DNA from: Bradyrhizobiaceae bacterium Ga0074131
Lineage (GTDB): Bacteria; Pseudomonadota; Alphaproteobacteria; Rhizobiales; Xanthobacteraceae
Assembly: GCA_001464035.1 (NCBI GenBank)
Contig: LNEC01000018.1
Span: forward strand, 1 to 64,000
DNA: 64,000 nucleotides
Direction of reading: 5' to 3'
How positions within the stretch are numbered: position 1 is the stretch's first letter; every line of letters starts with the position of its first letter. Below, in pieces: positions 42,467 to 50,706 of this stretch. The notes beneath the pieces are model-generated. The model was not told the origin of the DNA. It did no database searches and saw nothing but the letters and a program-made list of their open reading frames with translations. Made by a program: the position numbers and the translations under genes.

Positions 42467-43813
42467 TCAGGCCGCGCTCTTCTCCTCGTCCTCGTCCTTG
42501 TAGAGGTCCTCGCGGGTGACCTTCTTTTCGGTCACATTGGCCAATTCGAGAATGAAATCGACCACCTTGTCCTCGTAGATCGGTGCACGAAGCTGGGCGA
42601 GCGCGTTGGTATTGCTGCGATAGTAGTCCCAGACTTCCTTCTCGCGGCCCGCGCGGCTGACCTCGTCGTCGGTGACCGTGATCTTGTTCTTCTCGCCGAT
42701 CTCGGACAGCACCAGACCGAGCCGGACCCGGCGGTCGGCGATCTTCTGGTACTCTTCCTTGGCCGCCTCCTCCGTGGTGTCTTCATCGGCGAAGGTCTTG
42801 CCGCCGGACTCCATCTCGGCCTTGATCGAGTTCCACATCAGATTGAACTCTTCCTCGACCAGCGACGGCGGCGCTTCGAAGCGATGCGCCTCGTCGAGCC
42901 TGTCCAGGAGCGTCCGCTTGACCTTCCGGCGAGTGGCGCCGGCGAATTCGGCCGCGAGCCGCTCGCGCGCGGCTTCCTTCAGCTTGTCGAGGGATTCGAG
43001 GCCGAGCGTCTTGGCGAACTCGTCGTCGATCGTGGTGTCCTGCGGTGCCTCGATCGCGGTGGCCGTGGTTTCGAACTCGGCCGCCTGGCCAGCGAGTTTC
43101 TCGCTGGCGTAATTCTTGGGGAATGAAACGTTCAGGGTGCGGGTTTCGCCGGCCGCAACGCCGATCAACTGCTCCTCGAAGCCGGGAATGAATTGCCCGG
43201 CGCCGATCACGACCTGGATGCCCTCGCCGGCGCCGCCGTCGAACGGCACACCGTCGATGCTGCCCTTGAAGGAGATCGTGACCCGGTCGCCGGTTTCGGC
43301 CTTTACGCCTTCCTTGGCGCCCTCGCCCTTGGCGGCGTAGGGACGATTCTGGTCGGCGATGCGCTTGATTGCCTCGTCGACGTCGGCGTCGGTCACTTCA
43401 ACGATCGGTTTCTCGACGGTAAAGCTCTTGAAGTCGGCGAGCGCGATCGCGGGCACCACTTCGATCGAGACGGTGTAGGTGAGATCGGATTTGCCCGAAA
43501 GGATGTCCTCGACCTGTTTGGCCTCTGTGGGCATCGTGATCTTCGGTTCGGTCGCCAGGCGAAAGCCGCGCTCGGTGAAGATCTGGGTGTTGGTGTCGCG
43601 GATGGTCTGGTCGATGGTCTCGGCCATCACGGAGCGGCCATACACCTTCTTGAGGTGGCTCACCGGCACCTTGCCCGGGCGAAAGCCGTTGAGGCGGACC
43701 TTGTCCTTGAGATCAACCAGCTTGGCGTCCGCCTTGGCATCGAGATCCGATGCGGGAACGCTGATCTGGAATTCGTGCTTCAAGCCCTCGGCGAGGGTTT
43801 CTGTGACCTGCAT
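42467..43813 (-). CDS. tig: Trigger factor
   Basis: A 448-aa ribosome-bound chaperone with peptidyl-prolyl isomerase activity. The ribosome-docking signature appears as LNGFRPGKVPVSHLKKVYG. The FKBP-type domain covers GDRVTISFKGSIDGVPFDGG to ETRTLNVSFPKNYAS. The C-terminal helical arms follow, with an acidic tail. The start MQVTETLAEGLKHEFQI is conserved; the frame extends to 43879 without support. It is upstream of clpP on the same strand, the usual tig-clpP-clpX-lon order. Confidence 0.97.
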   Translation of the reverse strand: MQVTETLAEGLKHEFQISVPASDLDAKADAKLVDLKDKVRLNGFRPGKVPVSHLKKVYGRSVMAETIDQTIRDTNTQIFTERGFRLATEPKITMPTEAKQVEDILSGKSDLTYTVSIEVVPAIALADFKSFTVEKPIVEVTDADVDEAIKRIADQNRPYAAKGEGAKEGVKAETGDRVTISFKGSIDGVPFDGGAGEGIQVVIGAGQFIPGFEEQLIGVAAGETRTLNVSFPKNYASEKLAGQAAEFETTATAIEAPQDTTIDDEFAKTLGLESLDKLKEAARERLAAEFAGATRRKVKRTLLDRLDEAHRFEAPPSLVEEEFNLMWNSIKAEMESGGKTFADEDTTEEAAKEEYQKIADRRVRLGLVLSEIGEKNKITVTDDEVSRAGREKEVWDYYRSNTNALAQLRAPIYEDKVVDFILELANVTEKKVTREDLYKDEDEEKSAA

Positions 43814-43985
43814 GGCGTCAATCTTCTTCCCGCTTGGTCCGGCCTCCGCGGCACGGACAGTGTCAATCTGGTCGCGCAAGGCTCAACACCTGCGCCGGTG
43901 GTTCGGCGGTCCCATTTCCCTTAGGGTATTTTACCCCTTTGGCAACAGGTCCTCCAGCAATCGTCATGCAAACGCTGTCAGCGCT

Positions 43986-44070
43986 TGGTGCGGGCGGAGG
44001 GACTCGAACCCCCACAACTTTCGTCACTGGAACCTAAATCCAGCGCGTCTACCAGTTCCGCCACGCCCGC
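43986..44070 (-). tRNA. tRNA-Leu (TAG)
   Basis: On the minus strand GCGGGCG pairs with CGCCCGC, the D arm is TGGCGGAACTGGTAGACGC, and CTGGA/TCCAG encloses TTTAGGT with anticodon TAG. A long variable arm (TGACGAAAGTTGT), the T arm GGGTTCGAGTCCC and CCA complete an 85-base type II tRNA. Confidence 0.97.
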
Positions 44071-44073
44071 TGA

Positions 44074-44152
44074 GAGCATCCTGTCCGGCCGCAACGCCCG
44101 AGCAGGATTGCCGAAAAACGTGAAGCGGTTTTCGGGCGGCCAATCATGCTCC
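44074..44152. repeat. Dispersed palindromic repeat (type B-like) after tRNA-Leu
   Basis: The block contains GCCGAAAAACGTGAAGCGG and TTTTCGGGCGGCCAATCATGC within outer GAGCAT...ATGCTC arms. The GTGAAGCGGTTTTC core matches the repeat between nuoK and nuoL. It takes up most of the DNA between tRNA-Leu and the next gene. Confidence 0.65.
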
Positions 44153-44344
44153 AAGTTAATGGAATTGATCACGTTTACGATCTGGACGCGCTCATCCAAA
44201 TTATACCCATGATCGCTGCGGCGGGCTTATAACATGGGCAAACCTGTTCGCAGCAAAAAAATGGCCCGGTTTCGAGCCTTGGGGGCGCAGTGGCGACACT
44301 GGACTTCTCGAGCCAAAAATGGTCCGCATTCGAGCTGCAACTGA

Positions 44345-44369
44345 GAATATCGAAAAACAACCCCATGCA
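44345..44369 (-). repeat. Dispersed repeat, copy 3 (TGCATGGGGTTGTTTTTCGA core)
   Basis: On the minus strand TGCATGGGGTTGTTTTTCGA with one extra T matches the copies at 5644 and 35583. It lies immediately before the multicopper-oxidase-like gene; if that gene used an earlier start, the repeat would be translated. Confidence 0.65.
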
Positions 44370-44391
44370 ACGTGGCAGGCAGCCAACCCCT

Positions 44392-45714
44392 ATGCCGGAT
44401 CGCATCCTCGCACTGGACCGACGCGAGCTCTTGGCCGGCCTGGGCGCAACTGCGCTAGCCCCGGTATTGCCATCAATCGCCGCTGCCCAGGGGCGGACGT
44501 CGCTGTCCCTGCAGGCCAAAGAAGGCGTCATCGCCTTGCGTCCGGGAGGGCCGGGTACGCCGGTCTGGACGCTCGAAGCACCGGCCCACGGCCCCGGCCT
44601 CAGGTTCAAGCGCGGCGAGACGCTGGAGATCGCGTTCGGAAACCGCCTTCCGGTCCCCGCGATCACCAGCTGGCGCGGGATCGGCGGCGTTCCGGCCGCC
44701 GAACCGCTGGCCGCGCGGGCGCCGCTGGCATCAGGGGCGAAGGAAACCCTGATGCTTCCCTTGCGTCACGCCGGCAGCTTGCTGTGCGACCTTCGCCTGC
44801 TCGGCGACGGTCAGGCCAGGATGGCGCGCGGCTTGCCGCTGATCGTGGACGAGACCGAGCCAGTCGCGGTCGACCGCGACGAAGTGCTCCTGATCGAAGA
44901 CTGGCGGCTGCGCCCGGACGGGACCGCGGTCGCGCCCGGTGTCGACCCCCAGGCCACGGAGCCGCTCTACACCGTCAACGGGCTGACCACGCTCGACATC
45001 CCCGCCCGCTCCCATCAGCGGTTGCGGCTTCGCTTCATCAACGGTTGTCAACGCGCTGTTATCGCAGTCAAAATCGAGAACCACGAGGTCTGGGTAATGG
45101 CCCTCGACGGCCAGCCGGCCGAGCCGTTCCTCGCCCGTGGTGGCGCGCTCCTATTGGCGCCGGGAACCCGCATCGACGCGTTTGTCGATGCGACCGCGAC
45201 GGCAGGCTCGGCCTCATCCATTCTGCTGCATGACGGCAAGGAGGCCCGCCCCATCGCGCGCCTCGTTACCTCTGCGGAGCCACCGGTCAGGGCCGCACCG
45301 CTGCCCGCCGCCGCCCCGTTGCCCTCCAACGGCCTGCCAGCCCGGATGGATCTGAAAAGCGCGTTGCGGGTCGATCTTGCGCTCGGCGGACCGCCAGCCG
45401 ATTGGGTGATCCCGGCTAATTTTGTGAATTCCGCCGCGCCTGCGTTCCGCGCCAAGGCCGGCCGCATTGTCGTGCTGGCCCTGACCAACCGTGCCGCCAT
45501 CGCGACCGTGTTCCATCTCCACGGCCATCATTTCCGGCTGCTCGACCGCCTCGACGACGGCTGGAAGCCGTTCTGGCTGGACACGCTGGCGATCGAGCCC
45601 GGGCAGACCCAGCGGATCGCTTTCGCCGCCGAATTCGCCGGCCGCTGGCTGATCGAACAGGTCGCGACCGACTGGGCGGCGCCCCGCCTCATCAGGTGGT
45701 ACAGTGTCGAATGA
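44392..45714 (+). CDS. Multicopper-oxidase-fold protein lacking most copper ligands
   Basis: A 440-aa exported protein with a Tat-like signal (DRRELLAGLGATALAP, cleaved after AAAQ). The cupredoxin layout is kept, but where active oxidases have HWHG it reads TSWRGIGG, where they have YHSH or YHPH it reads LLCDLR, and the C-terminal HCHxxxH is replaced by WLIEQVATDWAAPRLI. Only FHLHGHHF survives. It is therefore unlikely to be an oxidase; it may act structurally, as FtsP/SufI does. The ATG at 44392 was chosen because it puts the Tat motif near the N-terminus; a frame to 44290 would cross a dispersed repeat. The next gene starts 11 bases after its stop. Confidence 0.83.
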   Translation: MPDRILALDRRELLAGLGATALAPVLPSIAAAQGRTSLSLQAKEGVIALRPGGPGTPVWTLEAPAHGPGLRFKRGETLEIAFGNRLPVPAITSWRGIGGVPAAEPLAARAPLASGAKETLMLPLRHAGSLLCDLRLLGDGQARMARGLPLIVDETEPVAVDRDEVLLIEDWRLRPDGTAVAPGVDPQATEPLYTVNGLTTLDIPARSHQRLRLRFINGCQRAVIAVKIENHEVWVMALDGQPAEPFLARGGALLLAPGTRIDAFVDATATAGSASSILLHDGKEARPIARLVTSAEPPVRAAPLPAAAPLPSNGLPARMDLKSALRVDLALGGPPADWVIPANFVNSAAPAFRAKAGRIVVLALTNRAAIATVFHLHGHHFRLLDRLDDGWKPFWLDTLAIEPGQTQRIAFAAEFAGRWLIEQVATDWAAPRLIRWYSVE

Positions 45715-45724
45715 GGAGCCGAGC

Positions 45725-46807
45725 ATGAGCGCCACCACTCTCACCATCAGCAGCGTCAGGGCCCGCGCCGTCGTCGCCCCGATCTCGCGCCCCGTCAAAA
45801 ACGCCTTCGGCGTCATCGAGGCCGCACCGCTGGTGCTGATCGATGTCTCGACCGATCAGGGGATTACAGGGCGCTCCTACATCTTTGCCTACGCCCGGCT
45901 GACGCTGAAACCGCTGGTGCTGCTGATCGAGGAAATCGGCCGCGACCTCACCGGCAGGGCCATCGCGCCGTTCGACCTGATGGCTGCGATGGACGCCAAA
46001 TTCCGGTTGCTTGGCTGGCAGGGCCTGGTCGGCATGGCGGTGTCCGGTCTCGATATGGCGTTCTGGGACGCGCTGGGCGGGGCGGCCGGCCAGCCGTTGG
46101 TCACCCTGCTCGGCGGCTCGCCGCGGCCGATCCCGGCCTATGACAGTTACGGGGTGGTCGATCCCAAAGCCGACGCGAAGGACCTCAAGCGCTCGCTGGA
46201 TCAGGGTTTCAAGGGCATCAAGATCAAGGGCGGCGACGGCGATGCCGTCAACGACGAGCGGGTCGTAAGAGGGGTTCGCGAACTGATCGGCCCTGATATC
46301 GCGCTCATGATCGACTTCAACCAGTCGCTCGATCCCGCTGAAGCGACCCGCCGTATCGAACGACTGGCGCCCTACGATCTGCACTGGATCGAAGAACCGG
46401 TGCCGCAGGAAAACCTGCTCGGTCACGCCAAGGTCCGGGAAATGTCGCCGACCCCGATCCAGGCCGGCGAAAACTGGTGGTTTCCGCGCGGCTTTGCCGA
46501 GGCGATCGCGGTCGGCGCGTCTGATTTCATCATGCCCGATTTGATGAAGTGCGGCGGCGTCACGGGCTGGCTCCGCATCGCCGGCCAGGCCGAAGCCGCA
46601 TCAATCCCGATGTCCAGCCACCTGTTCGCCGAGGCCAGCTCCCACATGCTGGCGGTGACGCCGACAGCGCATTGGCTCGAGGTGCTGGACCTCGCTCGCG
46701 CCATTCTGGGCGAGCCGATCGAGATCGTCGATGGCGCGGTGACCGCGCGTGGACCCGGTCTCGGGCTGGACTGGAACGAAGCGGCCGTGACGAAATATCT
46801 GGTGTGA
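45725..46807 (+). CDS. Mandelate racemase/muconate-lactonizing family enzyme
   Basis: A 360-aa TIM-barrel enolase-superfamily enzyme that abstracts a proton alpha to a carboxylate. The mandelate racemase catalytic set is complete: KIKIKGG (Lys pair), MIDFNQ (Asp metal ligand), WIEEPV (Glu), AGENWW (Glu), MPDLMKCGG (Asp), MSSHLF (His base) and HWLE (Glu). The N-terminal PLVLIDVSTDQGITGRSYIF and the length are close to Pseudomonas mandelate racemase, which I know from memory, so that activity is a fair guess. GAGGAG lies five bases before the ATG at 45725. It is probably co-transcribed with the gene before it. Confidence 0.9.
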   Translation: MSATTLTISSVRARAVVAPISRPVKNAFGVIEAAPLVLIDVSTDQGITGRSYIFAYARLTLKPLVLLIEEIGRDLTGRAIAPFDLMAAMDAKFRLLGWQGLVGMAVSGLDMAFWDALGGAAGQPLVTLLGGSPRPIPAYDSYGVVDPKADAKDLKRSLDQGFKGIKIKGGDGDAVNDERVVRGVRELIGPDIALMIDFNQSLDPAEATRRIERLAPYDLHWIEEPVPQENLLGHAKVREMSPTPIQAGENWWFPRGFAEAIAVGASDFIMPDLMKCGGVTGWLRIAGQAEAASIPMSSHLFAEASSHMLAVTPTAHWLEVLDLARAILGEPIEIVDGAVTARGPGLGLDWNEAAVTKYLV

Positions 46808-46846
46808 GCGGCTGGCGGCAACGCTGCAGGTCGCTGCCGCGCCGTC

Positions 46847-48349
46847 TCAGTAGTCGATCTCGAACGCGTCATAGAGCCGCCGGAACACCGCCGGCAGCAC
46901 TTCCGGCAGATCCTCCGCGATAAGACCTGGCCCCGCCTCGCGCGCGGCCTCGCCGTGCATCCAGACGCCGATGCTGGCGGCCTCGAACGCCGAAACGCCT
47001 TGCGCCAGCATCGCTGCGATCATACCCGCCAGCACGTCGCCGGCGCCGGCGGTGGCAAGCCAGGGCGGCGCGTTGGAAGCGATGCCGGCGCGCCCGTCCG
47101 GCGAGGCCACCACGGTATCCGGACCCTTGAGCAGGACGACGGCGCCGCTGCGCTCGGCGGCTGCCCGCGCCCGTTCCAGTTTCGAGCGATTGGGATGCTT
47201 GTTGCTGATGTCGCTGAACAGACGCGGAAACTCGCCTTCATGCGGCGTCAGCACGACCTGCCGCGCGTGACAGGCCTTGATCGCTTCGAACAAGCGATCG
47301 GGGCCTGTTGCGAAGCTGGTCAGCGCATCGGCATCGAGCACGAGGCTCCGCTGCGCCGACAGCGCGGTAAGGACGAAATCGCGGGTGCGATCGCCGACAC
47401 CGGCGCCTGGGCCGATCACGAGGGCGTTGAGGCGCTTGTCCGTCAGCAATTCCGCCAGTTCGACCACGCCGTCGACGGCGCGTATCATCACGGCAGTCAG
47501 CGCCGCGGCGTTGACGGCCAGCGCGTCGCGGGGCGTCGCCAGCGTGACCAGCCCGGCCCCGGCACGCAGGCACCCCCGTGCCGATAACCGCGCCGCACCG
47601 GTCGCAGCAATGTCCCCTGACACGACGACTGCATGGCCGCGGGCGTATTTATGGCCGTCGATGCGCGGCACCGGAAACGACCGGCGCCACGTCTGCGGAA
47701 CGTTCTCGAAAGTCTGCGGCGCAATTTCGGCGAGCACGTCGGCGGCGATTCCGATATCGGCCACGCGTACCTTGCGGCCGCAATGCATCCGGCCGGGCAA
47801 CAGCAGATGCGCCGGCTTGCGCCGGAAGAAAGTCACCGTTTCGGTGGCGTTGATGGCGATGCCCATCACCGCGGCGGTGGTGCCGTTGATGCCGCTCGGC
47901 AGATCAATGCTGAGAACGGGGGCGCCGTTGGCGTTGATGGCCTCGATCATCTCATAGGGTTCGCCCTCGACCGGCCGGTTGAGGCCGGCGCCGAACAGCG
48001 CATCGATGATCAAAGCGGGCTTGCCGATCGCCTGCGGATTGAACGGCAGCACCGGATGTTTCCAGCCCTTCGCCGCCGACGCTGCATCGCCACGCAGACT
48101 GTCCCGCTCACATACCAGGATGACCGACACCTCGCGGCCGCGTGCGGCGAGTTCGGCCGCTGCCACGAAGCCGTCGCCACCATTGTTGCCGGCGCCGACG
48201 ACCACCAGGATCGGCCCCTCCTCCACCAGATCCATCGCGGCCTCGGCCACCGCCTGGCCGGCGCTGAGCATCAGCGCGAAACCCGGCGTACCCGCGGCAA
48301 TGGTCAGCCGGTCGGCGCGCTCCATCTCAGCGGTCGTGAGAACTTCCAT
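46847..48349 (-). CDS. nnr: Bifunctional NAD(P)H-hydrate epimerase/dehydratase
   Basis: A 500-aa fusion that repairs hydrated NADH and NADPH. The N-terminal YjeF_N epimerase (about 1-210) shows ILVVVGAGNNGGDGFVAAAE and VLSIDLPSGINGTTA. The C-terminal ADP-dependent dehydratase (about 220-500) shows the ribokinase-like GPGAGVGDRTRDF, LTPHEGEFPRLF and the catalytic loop LATAGAGDVLAGMIAAML. The start at 48349 (MEVLTTAEMERADRL) is conserved in the family; an ATG at 48367 has an equal ribosome site. It is divergent from glnB, with about 390 bases between them. Confidence 0.95.
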   Translation of the reverse strand: MEVLTTAEMERADRLTIAAGTPGFALMLSAGQAVAEAAMDLVEEGPILVVVGAGNNGGDGFVAAAELAARGREVSVILVCERDSLRGDAASAAKGWKHPVLPFNPQAIGKPALIIDALFGAGLNRPVEGEPYEMIEAINANGAPVLSIDLPSGINGTTAAVMGIAINATETVTFFRRKPAHLLLPGRMHCGRKVRVADIGIAADVLAEIAPQTFENVPQTWRRSFPVPRIDGHKYARGHAVVVSGDIAATGAARLSARGCLRAGAGLVTLATPRDALAVNAAALTAVMIRAVDGVVELAELLTDKRLNALVIGPGAGVGDRTRDFVLTALSAQRSLVLDADALTSFATGPDRLFEAIKACHARQVVLTPHEGEFPRLFSDISNKHPNRSKLERARAAAERSGAVVLLKGPDTVVASPDGRAGIASNAPPWLATAGAGDVLAGMIAAMLAQGVSAFEAASIGVWMHGEAAREAGPGLIAEDLPEVLPAVFRRLYDAFEIDY

Positions 48350-48739
48350 GCCGAAATCCCGATCCATGCGCCTCATCCTGAGGCATTTTTCGTCTTTCGC
48401 ACAAACTTGATACTTTAAGACTGCATATCGAATGACCTGTTTGCCTATTTTGTAGGCTTCAGTATCATCAGCAGGCCGCTTCAAGCGCGGGTACATGCCT
48501 GTTAAAAGTCTGATAACACTTCAAAATCAGGCACCGTAACAACTTGGCATAGACCCTGCTTTTGGGGAAGCCGACTTAGGATCGTCGTGTTGAGCAGCAA
48601 CTGAACGGGTGTGCCCGCTGTCCGGGCCAGTTGAACGGCTTCGCATGAGGGTCCTCACCACACCATCGACGACTTGCGCGCCACGCGCGACGTGCAACAA
48701 ACCGCAGTCTGAAATTTGGAAGTGCCCGGGAGGCGTTCA
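48350..48739. other. 390-base nnr-glnB divergent intergenic region
   Basis: It contains no gene. It holds a palindrome GCCTATTTTGTAGGC at 48443-48457 and a sigma-54 type promoter at 48544-48560, with glnB starting about 180 bases after the -12 box. The palindrome, roughly 90 bases upstream of the -24 box, is where an enhancer-binding protein such as NtrC would sit, but it is not a clear NtrC consensus. Confidence 0.55.
48544..48560 (+). promoter_or_regulatory. Sigma-54 type promoter of glnB
   Basis: TTGGCAT at 48544-48550 and CTGCT ending at 48560 place the invariant GG and GC exactly 10 bases apart, as required for RpoN promoters (TGGCAC-N5-TTGCW). glnB is a classic nitrogen-regulated gene in rhizobia. 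The -12 half deviates at its first T. Confidence 0.6.
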
Positions 48740-49078
48740 GTGAAAAAAATAGAAGCCATCATCAAGCCGTTCAAGCTCGACGAGGTGAAGGAGGCGCTTC
48801 AGGAAGTCGGACTGCAAGGCATCACCGTGACCGAGGCCAAGGGTTTCGGGCGGCAGAAGGGCCATGCCGAACTCTATCGCGGCGCCGAGTACATCGTGGA
48901 CTTCCTGCCCAAGGTCAAAATCGAGATCGTGATCGGCGATGACCTGGTCGAGAAGGCGATCGACGCGATCAGGCGCGCCGCCCAGACCGGACGCATCGGC
49001 GACGGCAAGATCTTCGTTTCCAACATCGAGGAAGCCATCCGCATCAGGACCGGGGAATCCGGGCTGGATGCCATCTAA
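48740..49078 (+). CDS. glnB: Nitrogen regulatory protein P-II
   Basis: A 112-aa trimeric signal protein that senses 2-oxoglutarate and ATP/ADP and controls NtrB, GlnE and others. The T-loop KGFGRQKGHAELYRGAEY ends in Tyr51, the site uridylylated by GlnD. The C-terminal GDGKIFVSNIEEAIRIRTGE is typical. The start is GTG at 48740 with GGGAGG nine bases upstream, giving the conserved MKKIEAIIKPFKLDEVKEAL. glnA follows 106 bases downstream, so it is GlnB (linked to glnA) rather than GlnK, which is linked to amtB. Confidence 0.96.
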   Translation: MKKIEAIIKPFKLDEVKEALQEVGLQGITVTEAKGFGRQKGHAELYRGAEYIVDFLPKVKIEIVIGDDLVEKAIDAIRRAAQTGRIGDGKIFVSNIEEAIRIRTGESGLDAI

Positions 49079-49184
49079 TCGAGCCTGCGATATTGTGTTG
49101 GGCTTGGCCCAATTGTATTGAGCATCACCGACGGTCGCCGCCCGCGGCCCGATCACGACGACCTGCAAGCCAGAAGGGGTATTC

Positions 49185-50594
49185 ATGAAGACCGCCAAAG
49201 ACGTCCTTAAATCGATCAAGGACAACGACGTCAAATACGTCGACCTGCGTTTCACCGATCCGCGCGGCAAGTGGCAGCATGTGACCTTCGACATCAGCAT
49301 GATCGACGAGGAAATCTTCGCCGAGGGCACGATGTTCGACGGCTCCTCGATTGCCGGCTGGAAGGCCATCAACGAATCCGACATGACCCTGATGCCCGAC
49401 CCCGTCACCGCGACGATCGATCCGTTCTTCGCCGAAACCACCATGGTCATCACCTGCGACGTGCTGGAGCCGACCACCGGCGAGCCCTACAACCGCGACC
49501 CGCGCGGCATGGCCAAGAAGGCCGAGGCCATGGTCAAGTCGATGGGCATCGGCGACACCGTGTTCTTCGGACCGGAAGCCGAGTTCTTCGTGTTCGACGA
49601 CGTTCGCTACCAGACCACCCCCTACAACACCGGCTTCAAGCTGGATTCGTCGGAACTGCCGACCAATTCGGACACAGAATATGAGGGCGGCAATCTTGGT
49701 CACCGCATCCGCACCAAGGGCGGCTACTTCCCGGTTCCGCCCCAGGACTCGGTGCAGGACATGCGCTCGGAAATGCTCGGCGCGATGGCCAAGATGGGCG
49801 TCAAGGTCGAGAAGCATCACCACGAAGTCGCCTCCGCCCAGCACGAACTCGGCATGAAGTTCGACACGCTGACGCTGATGGCCGACCAGATGCAGATCTA
49901 CAAATACTGCATCCACCAGGTCGCGCACATCTACGGCAAGACCGCCACCTTCATGCCGAAGCCGGTCTATGGCGACAACGGTTCGGGCATGCACTGCCAC
50001 CAGTCGATCTGGAAGGACGGCAAGCCGGTGTTCGCCGGCAACAAATACGCCGACCTCTCGGAGACCTGCCTGCACTACATCGGCGGCATCATCAAGCACG
50101 CCAAGGCGATCAACGCCTTCACCAATCCGTCGACCAACTCCTACAAGCGCCTGGTGCCGGGCTACGAGGCCCCCGTGCTGCTCGCCTACTCCGCGCGCAA
50201 CCGCTCGGCCTCCTGCCGCATCCCCTACACCACCAATCCGAAGGCCAAGCGCGTCGAGGTGCGTTTCCCCGATCCGATGGCCAACCCCTATCTGGCCTTC
50301 GCCGCGATGGTGATGGCCGGCCTCGACGGCATCAAGAACAAGATGGATCCGGGTCCGGCGATGGACAAGGACCTCTACGACCTGCCGAAGGAAGAGCTGA
50401 AGTCGATTCCGACCGTGTGCGGCAGCTTGCGCGAGGCGCTGGAAAATCTCGACAAGGACCGCGCCTTCCTCAAGGCCGGCGGCGTGTTCGACGACGACTT
50501 CATCGACAGCTTCATCGAGCTGAAGATGACCGAGGTCGAGCGCTTCGAGATGACCCCGCATCCGGTCGAATTCGACATGTACTATTCGCAGTGA
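49185..50594 (+). CDS. glnA: Glutamine synthetase type I
   Basis: A 469-aa dodecameric GSI enzyme that assimilates ammonium. Seen are the N-terminal FDGSSIAGWKAINESDMTL, the metal-binding GPEAEFFVFD, the ATP site KPVYGDNGSGMHCHQS and the NRSASCRIP loop. The adenylylation site Tyr lies in DKDLYDLPKEE, so it is regulated by GlnE. It is co-transcribed with glnB and ends in a strong terminator. Confidence 0.98.
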   Translation: MKTAKDVLKSIKDNDVKYVDLRFTDPRGKWQHVTFDISMIDEEIFAEGTMFDGSSIAGWKAINESDMTLMPDPVTATIDPFFAETTMVITCDVLEPTTGEPYNRDPRGMAKKAEAMVKSMGIGDTVFFGPEAEFFVFDDVRYQTTPYNTGFKLDSSELPTNSDTEYEGGNLGHRIRTKGGYFPVPPQDSVQDMRSEMLGAMAKMGVKVEKHHHEVASAQHELGMKFDTLTLMADQMQIYKYCIHQVAHIYGKTATFMPKPVYGDNGSGMHCHQSIWKDGKPVFAGNKYADLSETCLHYIGGIIKHAKAINAFTNPSTNSYKRLVPGYEAPVLLAYSARNRSASCRIPYTTNPKAKRVEVRFPDPMANPYLAFAAMVMAGLDGIKNKMDPGPAMDKDLYDLPKEELKSIPTVCGSLREALENLDKDRAFLKAGGVFDDDFIDSFIELKMTEVERFEMTPHPVEFDMYYSQ

Positions 50595-50642
50595 TGTAGT
50601 TCGCGGGCTTCGGTCCGCGAATGTCACGGCATCGATATCTGC

Positions 50643-50671
50643 AAAAGGCGCCCTCAACGGGCGCCTTTTTG
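50643..50671 (+). terminator. Intrinsic terminator of glnA, probably bidirectional
   Basis: AAAGGCGCCC-TCAA-CGGGCGCC followed by TTTTT; the opposite side also has an A/T run, so it can end both glnA and the convergent MFS gene. Confidence 0.85.
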
Positions 50672-50706
50672 TTTCACCATTCCCGCAATGCCGCGACGGT
50701 CGTTCT

